Assembly: GCA_963728445.1 (NCBI GenBank)
Contig: CAVSJO010000001.1
Coordinates: 124,001-188,000, forward strand
DNA from: CAVSJO01 sp963728445
GTDB lineage: Bacteria; Gemmatimonadota; Gemmatimonadetes; Longimicrobiales; RSA9
DNA length: 64,000 nucleotides
Direction: 5' to 3'
Shown here: one piece after another, positions 1-8,245 of the stretch
Numbering within the stretch: position 1 is the stretch's first letter
Layout of the letters: every line of letters begins with the position of its first letter
Position numbers and translations under genes: made by a program
The notes under the pieces: generated by a model
What the model saw: only the letters and a program-made list of their open reading frames with translations
The model's database searches: none
What the model was told of the DNA's origin: nothing

Positions 1-450
1 GCGGCGGCCGCACGCGGCACGGGTGCTCCGGTCGGCGTCCCGGCGCTTCGGATGGGAACGGGACGCCCCGTCGACGGGCAGGTCCTCTACGACGTACCGG
101 CCGCGGACGGGGCCACGATCGACCGGGACAACCAGGTCATCCTGGTCCGCTGGCAGGGCAGCGCGTACGCGTTCGGCCTGTCGTGCCCGCATCAGCGGAC
201 GATGCTTCGCTGGGAGAAGGACGATGGCCGGTTCCAGTGCCCGAAGCACCACTCGAAGTACGAACCCGACGGCACGTTCATCAGCGGCCGCGCCACACGA
301 GGGATGGACCGCTACGCGGTTCAGATGCAGGGGCCGCAGATCGCCGTCGATACAAGCCGGCTGTACCGCGAGGACGAGGATCCCGCGGAATGGAACGGGG
401 CGGTCGTGAAGCTCGGCGGAACGCCCCCGGTCACGGGAGGGAAGTCATGA
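1..450 (+). CDS. Rieske [2Fe-2S] protein, 5' end outside the window
   Basis: The frame is open to the first base of the window, and the first ATG (52) has no good ribosome site, so the true start is probably upstream. The protein carries a Rieske cluster motif: Cys-Pro-His near the middle followed after about 17 residues by Cys-Pro-Lys-His-His, the two Cys and two His that bind a [2Fe-2S] cluster. The sequence after it (KYEPDG, then RGMDRY) fits the Rieske fold. It overlaps the next Rieske gene by ATGA, so the two are co-translated and probably work in the same electron-transfer unit. No oxygenase catalytic domain is attached. Redox partner unknown. The family call is firm, the role is not. 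Confidence 0.8.
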   Translation, partial: AAAARGTGAPVGVPALRMGTGRPVDGQVLYDVPAADGATIDRDNQVILVRWQGSAYAFGLSCPHQRTMLRWEKDDGRFQCPKHHSKYEPDGTFISGRATRGMDRYAVQMQGPQIAVDTSRLYREDEDPAEWNGAVVKLGGTPPVTGGKS

Positions 451-1007
451 GCTGCGAGGGCTGCGGCGCGCTGCCGCTTTGCGGAGATCACGAAGGTCGA
501 TCCGGAGACGCGGGGGGTCTGAACCGTAGGAAGTTCATCGAGCGCTCGACGCTGGCGGCCATCGGCGCGCTGCTCGCGGGCTGCACACAGCCCATCGGCG
601 GACCGCTGGCGCCGTCCGCCCCGTCCGGAGGCCCGTACACGGTCAAGGTGACGGACTACCCGGCCCTGGCGAACGTGGGTGGGGTGGCGAGGGTCAGCGT
701 CGGTGGCGGGGCGATCGGCGTGGGCCGCGTGTCGGCCACGGACTTCGCCGCCTACGGCCTGGCGTGCACGCACCAGGGCACCCAGGTGCAGGTGAACGGG
801 GACGGCTGGTACTGCCCGAACCACGGCGCCGAGTACAACACGGCGGGCAAGGTGATCCGGGGTCCGGCCGTGGCTCCCCTGGTGAGCGTACCCGTGAGCT
901 TCGACTCCACGACGAACGTCCTGACGGTGAACGACCTCGCCCCGTCCCAGGGCACGGTCGGGGGCGACGAGGAGGCCGGCGACGACGACGGGAGCGGCGA
1001 TCCCTGA
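447..1007 (+). CDS. Rieske [2Fe-2S] protein, probable Tat-exported lipoprotein
   Basis: 186 residues. The start is ATG 447, overlapping the previous stop, with GGGAGG just upstream. The N-terminus is unusual: Cys residues at about 3, 6 and 12 precede a twin-arginine motif (NRRKF) and a hydrophobic stretch ending in a lipobox (LLAGC), so the mature protein would be exported folded and lipid-anchored. The Rieske motifs are CTHQG and CPNHG, with complete ligands. The C-terminus is an acidic Gly/Asp tail. An envelope electron-transfer subunit is likely, perhaps of a bc-type or arsenite-oxidase-like complex, but no such partner is visible here. It ends 9 bases from the convergent regulator gene. 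Confidence 0.85.
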   Translation: MSCEGCGALPLCGDHEGRSGDAGGLNRRKFIERSTLAAIGALLAGCTQPIGGPLAPSAPSGGPYTVKVTDYPALANVGGVARVSVGGGAIGVGRVSATDFAAYGLACTHQGTQVQVNGDGWYCPNHGAEYNTAGKVIRGPAVAPLVSVPVSFDSTTNVLTVNDLAPSQGTVGGDEEAGDDDGSGDP

Positions 1008-1016
1008 TCGCGGGTC

Positions 1017-2396
1017 TCACGCCTCGCGCATTCCCAGGCGGTCGAGCTTGTACCAGAGGGTGCGGACCGACACCCCGAGGAGCTCGGCCGCCTTCGTCTT
1101 GTTGTCCTCGGTCGCGGTCAGCGCGGCGCGGATCGCCTGCCGCTCGGCACGCTCCACGGCGGACTCGAGGGTCTCGACACGCCCCGGGGCGACGTCGCCC
1201 GGAGCGCCACCGGCGCCGGTCGGGCGGCCCCGCCCGGGCGGCAGAAGGGCGAGGTCCTCGGCGTGCACGACGTCGCCCGAGGAGAGGATGACGGCGCGTT
1301 CGAGGACGTTGTTCAGCTCCCGGACGTTCCCGGGCCAGGCGTACGCTTCGAGGCGTCGGAGCGCGCCTTCGTCGAGGCGGATCGTACGGCCGCCGCGGGA
1401 GCCGAAGCGCTCGACGGCGCGCAGCGCCAGCGGAGCGACGTCGGCGGGTCGGTCCCGGAGCGGAGCGACATGAATGGGGAACACGTTCAGCCGGTAGTAC
1501 AGGTCCGCGCGGAAGTCGCCGTCCTCGACCATTCCCGGCAGGTCCCTGTGCGTGGCGGCAACGATGCGCACGTCCACGCGCCGGAGCACGTTCGAGCCGA
1601 GGCGCTCGACGGTGCCCTCCTGCAGCGTGCGCAGGAGCTTGGCCTGCATGGCGCCGGGCATGTCGCCGATCTCGTCGAGGAAGAGGGTTCCGCCGTCGGC
1701 GAGCTCGAACTTGCCCGGCCGGTCCTCGGTGGCGCCTGTGTAGGCGCCCTTCATGACCCCGAACAGCTCGGCCTCCAGGAGCTCGCCGGGGATCGCCGCG
1801 CAGTTGAGGGCGACGAAGAGCGAGTCCGCCCGCGGCGAGCGGGCGTGGATGGCCCGGGCGACGAGCTCCTTTCCGACCCCCGTCTCTCCGGTGACCAGCA
1901 CGGTGCTGGGCGTCGGCGCCACGCGCTCGATGGCGTCCACGACGTCCTGCATTGCGGGGCTCGCCGCGACCATGCCCTCGAAGTCCGGAGCCGCGATCTC
2001 CCGGAGATAGGCGATCTCCCTCTCCGCACGCTTGAATCCGAGCGCGCGCCGCACGAGGGCGTCGATCTCGTCGACGGAGAACGGCTTCACGACGTAGTCG
2101 AAGGCGCCGAGCTTCATCGCCTGCACCGCCGTCTCGACGGTCCCGTAGGCCGTCATGAGGATCACCGGCAGGTCGTCACGCTCCTCGCGGATGTCTTCGA
2201 GGAGGTCGAGGCCGGTGCCGTCCGGGAGCTGGAGGTCGGCGAGGACGAGCTGCACGCGCTCCGCGGCGAGGCGCGTGCGCGCGGCCGCAAGGTCGTCCGC
2301 CAGCACGACTCGGTAGCCGAGGTCCGACAGCGCCAGCTCCAGAACGCGGCGAATGCGGGGCTCGTCGTCGACCACGAGGATCGGAGTCCCCGTCAT
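1017..2396 (-). CDS. NtrC-family sigma-54-dependent response regulator
   Basis: 459 residues in three parts: an N-terminal receiver with acidic pocket D10/D11 and phosphoacceptor D54; an AAA+ sigma-54 activation domain with Walker A GETGVGKE (about residue 169), the sigma-54 contact loop as GAYTGA rather than the usual GAFTGA (about 217), and Walker B FLDEIGD; and a Fis-type helix-turn-helix at the end (KAAELLGVSVRTLW). A Gly/Pro-rich linker before the DNA-binding part contains a palindrome that recurs elsewhere in the window (1187-1200). It overlaps the kinase gene by ATGA, so the pair is one operon. Its targets should be sigma-54 promoters; the divergent porin operon is the natural guess. 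Confidence 0.92.
   Translation of the reverse strand: MTGTPILVVDDEPRIRRVLELALSDLGYRVVLADDLAAARTRLAAERVQLVLADLQLPDGTGLDLLEDIREERDDLPVILMTAYGTVETAVQAMKLGAFDYVVKPFSVDEIDALVRRALGFKRAEREIAYLREIAAPDFEGMVAASPAMQDVVDAIERVAPTPSTVLVTGETGVGKELVARAIHARSPRADSLFVALNCAAIPGELLEAELFGVMKGAYTGATEDRPGKFELADGGTLFLDEIGDMPGAMQAKLLRTLQEGTVERLGSNVLRRVDVRIVAATHRDLPGMVEDGDFRADLYYRLNVFPIHVAPLRDRPADVAPLALRAVERFGSRGGRTIRLDEGALRRLEAYAWPGNVRELNNVLERAVILSSGDVVHAEDLALLPPGRGRPTGAGGAPGDVAPGRVETLESAVERAERQAIRAALTATEDNKTKAAELLGVSVRTLWYKLDRLGMREA
1187..1200. repeat. GGGCGACGTCGCCC palindrome, copy 1
   Basis: Perfect 14-base palindrome lying in the linker-coding part of the NtrC-type regulator gene. The flanks (CCGG before, GGAGCG after) are shared with the copy at 55290. 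Confidence 0.6.
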
Positions 2397-4114
2397 GCGG
2401 TCTCTCCCTTTGCAGCAGGAATCGTCATGATCACCGTGGTACCCCGCCCGTCGGCCGTTTCGATCCTCGCGTCCCCGTCATGGGCGCGGGCGATGCGCCG
2501 GACCAGCGGCAGCCCGAGTCCCGTGCCGCCCCGCCGCGTGGAGAAGAACGGCGTCCACACGTGCTCGAGTCGGTCCGCGGGGATGCCGGGACCCTGGTCC
2601 TGCACTTCGAGCCGGGCGCCCTCGGGGCCGGTCCCCGTGCGAACCTTCACTTCCGTTCCACTCGCGGATGCCTGCATCGCGTTCGACAGGAGGTTGAGGG
2701 CGACCTGGTACAGCTGCTCCTCGTCGCCGCGCGCCGGTGCCGGATTCAGCCACGTCGCTACGGCCACGCCGGACTCGTCCGCCTGCCGGCCCAGGGCTGC
2801 CACGGCGCGCTCCGCCACGTCTGCCAGGTCCACGTCCTCCATCTCCGGCGGCCGGGGCCGGGCGAAGACGAGGAGGTCGTTCACGAGCCGCTCGAGCCTC
2901 GCGATCTCGTCCTCGACGAACGAGACGAGCTCCCGGTCCCGGGCGTCGTCGCCGATGCGCTTCGCGAGCATGTCGGCAGAGCCGCGCAGCACGGAGAGCG
3001 GCGTCCGGATCTCGTGGGCCAGGACGGCGGCCATGGTGCCCATCGCCGCGAGGCTTTCCTGCCGGGCCATCTGGACGCGGGAGGCCTCGAGGCGCTCGAC
3101 CATCGTCGCGAGGGCGCTGGCCAGAACCCGCACCTCCTGCGGGGCGGTCGACGGCGCCCGGAAGTCGGCGACGACATGGGCCCCGGCGTGCACGTGCCGG
3201 GCGCTGTCGGTGAGGCGTCGCAGCGCGGCGGTGTTGGAGCGCGCGATGAGCAGCGCGGAAGGCACGGTGACGGCGAGGACGACGAAGGCGAGGAGGGCGA
3301 ACTGGCGCCGCGTGGCCCGCAGCGGGAGGAGCGCATCGTCGAGGGGGGCGGTGAGCGACAGCTCCACGGTGTCGGCGCCGACCGGGACGCGCAGGGGTGG
3401 GGCCCGGAGGCGGTCTCCGGCGGAAGGCGGCGTCCGGCTCAGGAGGCGCCCCGCGGCGTCGTGCACCTCCAGGGCGCGCCCGTCATCCCCGGCCGCCTCC
3501 TCGAGAAGCGCGCTCCACGGAGTGAGCAGCACGATCCGTCCGAGTCGGCGGCCGGTGGAGCGGGATCGCACGAGTGCGGCGGCGACCACCACCGCGCCCA
3601 GCTCCGGGTCGCGGGTCAGGCGCAGGATCGCGCCGCCGGTGTCCGGAGGGGCGACGTCGGCCCACGGCCGGTCACCGGCGAACCGCCCGATCCACCGGAG
3701 CTTCGACGCGGCGATGACGGTGTCCGCCAGGCCGAGCCCGAGTCCCTCGGCCGGGCCGTCGAAGCTTTCGGAGAGGCGAACGAGCGAGGACGCGAGCCGC
3801 TTGTCGACGTCGTCCACGGCCAGGTCCTGGGCGGCCTCGAGCTCCGGCCAAACGGCCACGAGCCTGCGCCGCTGCTCGAGGGCCCGCTGCAGCCGGTCGG
3901 CGATGAGCCGCTCGCCGGACTCGAGGCGGGACGTCGCCTGCGACACCAGCTCGCGGCGGCCCCGGGCGTATTCGAAGGCGCCGACCGCCGTGGTGGCGAC
4001 CACCACGAACGAGACGAGCACGAGTCCGAGGCGGGCGCCGAGGGTGTCCAGGCGTCCGGCCCCCCCTTCCCGACTCGCGCCCGCACCATCGGGCGTGGTA
4101 TCGTTCACCGCCAT
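2393..4114 (-). CDS. membrane sensor histidine kinase, partner of the NtrC-type regulator
   Basis: 573 residues from the ATG at 4114; the frame stays open farther upstream, but this start precedes the first membrane helix by about 25 residues and leaves room for the divergent gene. Order: TM helix (about 25-45), periplasmic sensing region of roughly 230 residues, second TM (about 275-295), HAMP-like linker, HisKA with phospho-acceptor in LAHEIRTP (about residue 366), and HATPase_c with N box (LLSNAMQ), DQGPGIP and FFSTRRGGTGLGL. The sensor domain matches nothing I recognise. ATGA overlap with the regulator gene downstream. Confidence 0.9.
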   Translation of the reverse strand: MAVNDTTPDGAGASREGGAGRLDTLGARLGLVLVSFVVVATTAVGAFEYARGRRELVSQATSRLESGERLIADRLQRALEQRRRLVAVWPELEAAQDLAVDDVDKRLASSLVRLSESFDGPAEGLGLGLADTVIAASKLRWIGRFAGDRPWADVAPPDTGGAILRLTRDPELGAVVVAAALVRSRSTGRRLGRIVLLTPWSALLEEAAGDDGRALEVHDAAGRLLSRTPPSAGDRLRAPPLRVPVGADTVELSLTAPLDDALLPLRATRRQFALLAFVVLAVTVPSALLIARSNTAALRRLTDSARHVHAGAHVVADFRAPSTAPQEVRVLASALATMVERLEASRVQMARQESLAAMGTMAAVLAHEIRTPLSVLRGSADMLAKRIGDDARDRELVSFVEDEIARLERLVNDLLVFARPRPPEMEDVDLADVAERAVAALGRQADESGVAVATWLNPAPARGDEEQLYQVALNLLSNAMQASASGTEVKVRTGTGPEGARLEVQDQGPGIPADRLEHVWTPFFSTRRGGTGLGLPLVRRIARAHDGDARIETADGRGTTVIMTIPAAKGETA

Positions 4115-4135
4115 TTCGGCCCCTGAATCCCGGCC

Positions 4136-5254
4136 ATGAGACGAGCATCGATGATCCGCGCCCTCGCCCGGGCAGCCGTGGGCGCCGGGCTCCTGCTGGC
4201 TGCCGCGGCGCCGGCGCGAGCCCAGCTCCCGGCGCCGCCCGTGAGCAGCCCCGAGCCGATCCACGTCGGCGCGTACGGCGGCGCCGTCTTCGGCCGGGCC
4301 GAGCGTTCCGGCATCGGCACCGAGACGGGCGTGACGGAGGCGAACTTCGCCGTGCTGCTCTCCGGGACGGTGGCGCGCAGGTTAAGCTATTTCGGTGAGT
4401 TGGAGGCGGCCAGTACGACCCGGGAGAACTGGACCGGCAACGAGGAGGACCATTCCCTCGCCCTCGTCCGTCTCTACGTCGAGTACGCCTTCGCGGACGC
4501 GCTGCGCATCCGCGCCGGGCGCTTCCTGACGCCGGTCGGGCAGTGGAACGAGATCCACGCCGAGCCCCTCACCTGGACCGCCCACCGGCCGCTCGTCACC
4601 TACCGACCGTTCGCCAAGAGCCTGACGGGCGTCATGGCGACGGGGCAGTTCGCCCTCGCCGGACACGACGCCGGCTACGCGTTCTACGCCTCGCTCCTGG
4701 GCGACCGCTTCCGCCGGGACCAGGAGAGCGCGTTCGTCCACGCCTACGGCGCCCGGGCAGCCGTCGAGCTTCGGCAGGGCCTCTTCGTCGGAGCGAGCGC
4801 GGTTGCGTTCCGCGCCTCGCGACCCGTCGGGCCCGACGAGTACGGCAACGAGCCCCAGGAGCCCGAGGTCGGGGGTGACGAGCCGCCCGGCTACGAGGAG
4901 TGGGAAGAGGATCGGGGGAACCGCGCGCTCTTCGGCGTCGACCTCTCCTGGCGCTTCGCGGGCGCGGAACTGATGGGAGAGGCGACGTCCCTCTCCGCCA
5001 CCGCCCACGCACCCACCGAGCGCGGCGGGTATCTGCAGCTCGCAGTGCCCATCGTCCCCTCCATTCGTCTCTATGCCGTCGGCCGCACGGAGCTCTACGA
5101 CCCGGTCGTCGACCGCTCCCTGCGCGTCCAGACGCTCGGGCTCACGATGCGTCCGACCCGGCACGTGACGCTCAAGGTCGAACGGCAGATCCCCGATCGA
5201 CCCTCGTACCGCGTGGGGGACGGCTGGTACTTTTCCGCCTCGGGGATCTTCTGA
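4136..5254 (+). CDS. outer-membrane beta-barrel porin-like protein
   Basis: 372 residues with a clear signal peptide (hydrophobic Leu/Ala stretch, cleavage after ARAQ). The rest has alternating amphipathic strands, RIRAGRFLTPVGQWNE as in phosphate-selective porin O/P-like proteins, and ends in an aromatic residue (SGIF), as barrels recognised by BamA do. An acidic loop rich in Glu, Gly and Pro lies near residues 230-260. ATG 4136 is used; ATG 4151 is an alternative that shortens the n-region. It is divergent from the kinase with only about 21 bases between starts, so promoter elements must overlap coding sequence. Followed directly by a PstS-like protein gene. Substrate unknown. Confidence 0.75.
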   Translation: MRRASMIRALARAAVGAGLLLAAAAPARAQLPAPPVSSPEPIHVGAYGGAVFGRAERSGIGTETGVTEANFAVLLSGTVARRLSYFGELEAASTTRENWTGNEEDHSLALVRLYVEYAFADALRIRAGRFLTPVGQWNEIHAEPLTWTAHRPLVTYRPFAKSLTGVMATGQFALAGHDAGYAFYASLLGDRFRRDQESAFVHAYGARAAVELRQGLFVGASAVAFRASRPVGPDEYGNEPQEPEVGGDEPPGYEEWEEDRGNRALFGVDLSWRFAGAELMGEATSLSATAHAPTERGGYLQLAVPIVPSIRLYAVGRTELYDPVVDRSLRVQTLGLTMRPTRHVTLKVERQIPDRPSYRVGDGWYFSASGIF

Positions 5255-5760
5255 GGCTGTCCCTCGTCGTCCCGGTCCTCGGGCTGGCTTTGGCCACCGT
5301 CGGCCCGGCCTCCGTCGGCCCGGCCTTCGTAGCTCCGGGCCGCGCCGCGCCGGCCTCCGTCGCTCCGCTGCCCGCCGCGGAGTCCACGCTCGTGGTCATC
5401 GCGAACCCGGACGTGGGCGTCGACGCCGACGACGTGTCCACGTCCGAGCTCCGCCGGATCTTCATGCTGCGTCGACGCTTCTGGCCGGACGGCCGGCGCA
5501 TCGCCCCGGTGAACCTGCCGGCCACGGATTCGCTGAGGATCCGGTTCTCCCGGGCCGTGCTCGGTCAGACGCCGCGCCAGATGGTGGACTACTGGAACGA
5601 CCTCTACTTCCACGGCGTGGAGCCGCCGCCGGTGCTGGAGTCCCAGCGGGCGGTCCAGCTCTACGTGGCGCGGACGCCTGGCGCGGTCGGCTACGTGGAC
5701 GCGGCGGCGCTCGACCCTTCGCTGGGGTCGGTGCTGGTCCTGCGGGAGCTGCGGAAATAG
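5251..5760 (+). CDS. PstS-like periplasmic substrate-binding domain protein with probable CTG start
   Basis: About 169 residues. The body (VIANPDVGVDADDVSTSELRRIF, then FWPDG, QMVDYWND, TPGAVGYV) is the short PstS-like (PBP_like_2) fold often found beside kinase/regulator pairs. No ATG or GTG lies at the right place. CTG 5251 overlaps the porin stop as CTGA, has GGGG five bases upstream and opens a good signal peptide (RLSLVVPVLGLALA). TTG 5290 is an alternative that cuts into the signal peptide. The protein probably binds an anion such as phosphate in the periplasm and may feed the adjacent sensor kinase; no ABC transporter partners are here. Confidence 0.65.
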   Translation: MRLSLVVPVLGLALATVGPASVGPAFVAPGRAAPASVAPLPAAESTLVVIANPDVGVDADDVSTSELRRIFMLRRRFWPDGRRIAPVNLPATDSLRIRFSRAVLGQTPRQMVDYWNDLYFHGVEPPPVLESQRAVQLYVARTPGAVGYVDAAALDPSLGSVLVLRELRK

Positions 5761-5779
5761 GCGACGTCGGCCGGGCGGC

Positions 5780-6438
5780 CTACGGGCTCATCTCCTTCAA
5801 CGTCGCCGCCCAGCCTTCGCGCATGCTGGGCCAGCGCGGCTTCCAGTCGCTGGCCGCCCGGAGCCTGCGGTTCGAGATGCGCAGGGAGCGGGCGAGCATC
5901 TCGCCCGCCGAGCCCATGAGGCGGTTCATCGCTCGCGGTAGCGGTCGCGGAGCGGGGACATCGAGGGCTGCGGCGAGAGCGGCGAACCAGTTGCGGCGCC
6001 GGAGGGGCTCGTCGTCCGTGACGGCCGGATCGGCACGTCCTCGTCGATCCATCGATCGCCGGAGTCCGGGTAGGTCGGGGCGAACGATTCCTGGACGAAC
6101 CTGGCGGCACCCGCAGCGGCGGCAGCCTCCGCGAGAATCGCCGAGGCGTCCCGACGGAGCCGATCGTTTTCGCGCCATGCCCACGGGAGCACCATGGCGA
6201 CGCTCGTCGACGGGATGTGGGTGGCCAGATTCACGACCGCGTCGTGGCCGCGTACGGCCTTCCGCACTGCCGGCGCGTCGAGCAGATCGAGGCGCGCCGT
6301 CCGGGCGCCCATCGCCCGGAGAAGCTCGGCTTTCCCGTCGCTCCGGGCCTGGGCGGTCACATCGTGCCCGGCAGCGATCATGTCCGGCACGACGCGGCGG
6401 CCGATGACGCCGGTCGCGCCGGTCAGGAAGATGCGCAT
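5780..6438 (-). pseudogene. NAD-dependent epimerase/dehydratase, internally deleted and frameshifted
   Basis: The N-terminal part (from ATG 6438) has the Rossmann motif TGATGVIG and reads to GDRWIDEDVPIR near 6030. The C-terminal part is in another frame: from about 6020 to the stop at 5780 it reads VTDDEPLRRRNWFAALAAAL and ends with the family's ASDWKPRWPSMREGW-like tail. Intact members have roughly 100-130 more residues between these parts (substrate-binding and YxxxK region). So the gene appears to have lost its middle together with the frame. It is last in a minus-strand set after the propeller and DinB-like genes. A non-functional remnant is most likely; an assembly error is possible. 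Confidence 0.75.
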
Positions 6439-6457
6439 CGTCGCCTGGCCGCTGCCG

Positions 6458-6997
6458 TCAGCGGTCCGCGCCGCCGGCCGCCAGCCGGATCAGACGGACC
6501 TGGCCTGCGTGGTAGGCGTCGTGGTGGACGACGCCGAGGACCTCGCCGCCCAGCGTGTGGGGCGTGCCAGCCCGGCGCCGTGCCAGGACGGTCGCCGGCG
6601 TCGAGTGGATCGTCTCGAGTAGAAGCGCCTGGTATTCGTCCAGCAGGTCGAGGTCGCCCCGCCACGCAGTCTCCGTCAGCCGCCCGGGCAGGGCGGGCCA
6701 CCAGGACGTGCGAAGCGACCGCGGGAATCGGCTGGACTTTCCGCCGGCAGCCTTGGTCAGCCGGCCCATGACCCGGTGGCGGCTGTACGCCAGGTGAAGC
6801 GCGATCTCCCAGATGGCGGCGCGGCCCGGCCCCGCCCGGAGCTGCGCCTCCTCGTGATCCACGCCCTTCAGCGACGCTTTCACCGAGGCGCCGTGCCACG
6901 CCGGGCCCTCGAAGATGCGCTGCAGCTCGAGGGCGAGGAGTCCGGGCGTGGGGACCGCAGCCGCGCTCGACCGCGTGTCCGCGCTCGTGGTGCTCAT
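6458..6997 (-). CDS. DinB-like four-helix-bundle protein
   Basis: 179 residues, start ATG 6997 overlapping the upstream stop (ATGA). The DinB/YfiT signature is a set of metal-ligand histidines: HLAYSRH in the first third and HHDAYHAGQ near the end. Members are metal-binding bundles, some of them thiol-dependent S-transferases; activity cannot be predicted here. No signal peptide, so cytoplasmic, unlike the exported propeller protein that it is co-translated with. Confidence 0.75.
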   Translation of the reverse strand: MSTTSADTRSSAAAVPTPGLLALELQRIFEGPAWHGASVKASLKGVDHEEAQLRAGPGRAAIWEIALHLAYSRHRVMGRLTKAAGGKSSRFPRSLRTSWWPALPGRLTETAWRGDLDLLDEYQALLLETIHSTPATVLARRRAGTPHTLGGEVLGVVHHDAYHAGQVRLIRLAAGGADR

Positions 6998-8058
6998 CGG
7001 GCGCCGCTCCGCGCCACGACGAGCACCTCGAACGTGCCCGGCGCGTAGGTGGGCCGCCGGGGAGAGGCCGAGGGCGACGCAGCTTCCGGGGCGATCTTCG
7101 CCGTCACGGTGAAGACCTCGTGGCGCACCGGGTCCAGCCCGATCGTCCGCGCGCCGCGCGCCGTGGGCACCGTCTGGACGACCGAGAAGCTGTCGGGCCC
7201 GTCCTCCCGAACCACCGTGATCTCGCCCTCGCCGGCGGTCGCGAACGCCAGGTGCAGCCCGGCGTCGAACGCGACCCCGTCGACGCCGCGGCCGATGGGC
7301 AGCGTCGCCACCTCCCTGCCCGTCCCGTAGTCGACGATCGCCATCGTCGCGTTGCCGCCGCACCCCGAGAAGAGCCGGCGCGTTTCCCGGTCCACCGCGA
7401 GGCCCGTCGGCTCCTCGCACCCGGGAAGCGGCCAGGTGGCCATGACCTTCAGGGTGCGGGCGTCGAACTCCGTGATCTCGGCCTTGTCCTCGATGTTGAC
7501 GAAGACGTGGCCCTCTCCGTCGGATGCCGCCGCTTCCGGCTTCCCGTCGAGGGCGACGTGGCCGGCGACGTCACCGGTCTGCGCATCGATCGCCGTGGCG
7601 TTCGAGCTCCTGCCGTTGAACGTGAACACGCGGTCGCTCACGGAGTCGTAGAAGATGGCGTCGGGATTCTGCGCTCCGACGTCGATCGTCCGCAGCGCCT
7701 TCAGCGACTTCAGGTCGAACTCGGTCACGGTCCCGTCCCGGCCGTTGCTCGTGAAGCCCCGGCCGAGGCGCTCGACGAGGGCGACGCCGTGCACGCCCGG
7801 CGTGTTCGGGATGTCACCCAGCAGCTTGCCCGTGGTCCGGTCGACCACCATCACGTGTGAGCTGCGACTCAGGAAGAGGCGGTTCGTTCCCGGCTCTGCC
7901 GTCAGGTAATCCCATCCCCCCTCGCCGCCCACGGTGAAGCGCTGGGCGACCGCGAATTTCGATGCGTCCTGGGCATACACGCGGGAGGTTGCGGTTGCGG
8001 CGGCCAGCATGGCGAGGACGGAAAGCAGGCTGCCCGTCCGGATCGTTGGCACGTTCAT
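6994..8058 (-). CDS. secreted YncE/NHL-like beta-propeller protein
   Basis: 354 residues with a signal peptide (cleavage after VYAQ) and a perfect GGAGGT ribosome site before ATG 8058. The body consists of repeated propeller blades (NRLFLSRSSHVMVVD, TVTEFDLKSLK, RVFTFNGRSS, GHVFVNIEDK, RRLFSGCGG and similar), as in YncE-type surface or periplasmic proteins. No catalytic residues are apparent; a binding role is likely. First gene of a minus-strand set with the DinB-like protein and the broken epimerase; divergent from the efflux operon. Confidence 0.8.
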   Translation of the reverse strand: MNVPTIRTGSLLSVLAMLAAATATSRVYAQDASKFAVAQRFTVGGEGGWDYLTAEPGTNRLFLSRSSHVMVVDRTTGKLLGDIPNTPGVHGVALVERLGRGFTSNGRDGTVTEFDLKSLKALRTIDVGAQNPDAIFYDSVSDRVFTFNGRSSNATAIDAQTGDVAGHVALDGKPEAAASDGEGHVFVNIEDKAEITEFDARTLKVMATWPLPGCEEPTGLAVDRETRRLFSGCGGNATMAIVDYGTGREVATLPIGRGVDGVAFDAGLHLAFATAGEGEITVVREDGPDSFSVVQTVPTARGARTIGLDPVRHEVFTVTAKIAPEAASPSASPRRPTYAPGTFEVLVVARSGAR

Positions 8059-8159
8059 GGGACCTCCACCAGCGGGATGACGCGTCCCCAGTCCCGTGCG
8101 GAGAGGGGAGAGAGGAAAGCTAGGCGCGGGTTCGGGCGCGGTCCAGACCGCTTCGACCT

Positions 8160-8176
8160 GTTAGCGCTTCGTTAGC
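8160..8176 (+). promoter_or_regulatory. predicted OmpR-type regulator box: direct repeat GTTAGC-N5-GTTAGC
   Basis: Two identical GTTAGC hexamers spaced 11 bases start to start, one helical turn, the arrangement bound by dimers of OmpR/PmrA-type regulators. It lies in the -35 region of the likely promoter for the regulator gene at 8275, so positive autoregulation of the efflux operon is the simple reading. Confidence 0.6.
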
Positions 8177-8186
8177 CTCACCGTGC

Positions 8187-8192
8187 TATCTT
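8187..8192 (+). promoter_or_regulatory. candidate -10 box TATCTT of the efflux operon promoter
   Basis: Best sigma-70-like -10 match in the intergenic region, placed just after the direct-repeat regulator box, which takes the place of a good -35. Confidence 0.4.
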
Positions 8193-8194
8193 CG

Positions 8195-8209
8195 GTCCCG
8201 AAACGGGAC
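8195..8209. promoter_or_regulatory. inverted repeat GTCCCG-AAA-CGGGAC near the transcription start
   Basis: Perfect 6-base arms with a 3-base centre, at or just after the expected transcription start. It could be a second operator or a 5' UTR hairpin upstream of the leader peptide. Confidence 0.4.
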
Positions 8210-8245
8210 GAGGTGCCCGAACGCGTCACCGGCCGAAGGAGCATC

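Noticed and set aside
1263..4139. A long open frame on the plus strand opposite the regulator and kinase genes
   Set aside because: It is an antisense shadow caused by high GC; the minus-strand frames carry complete family motifs.
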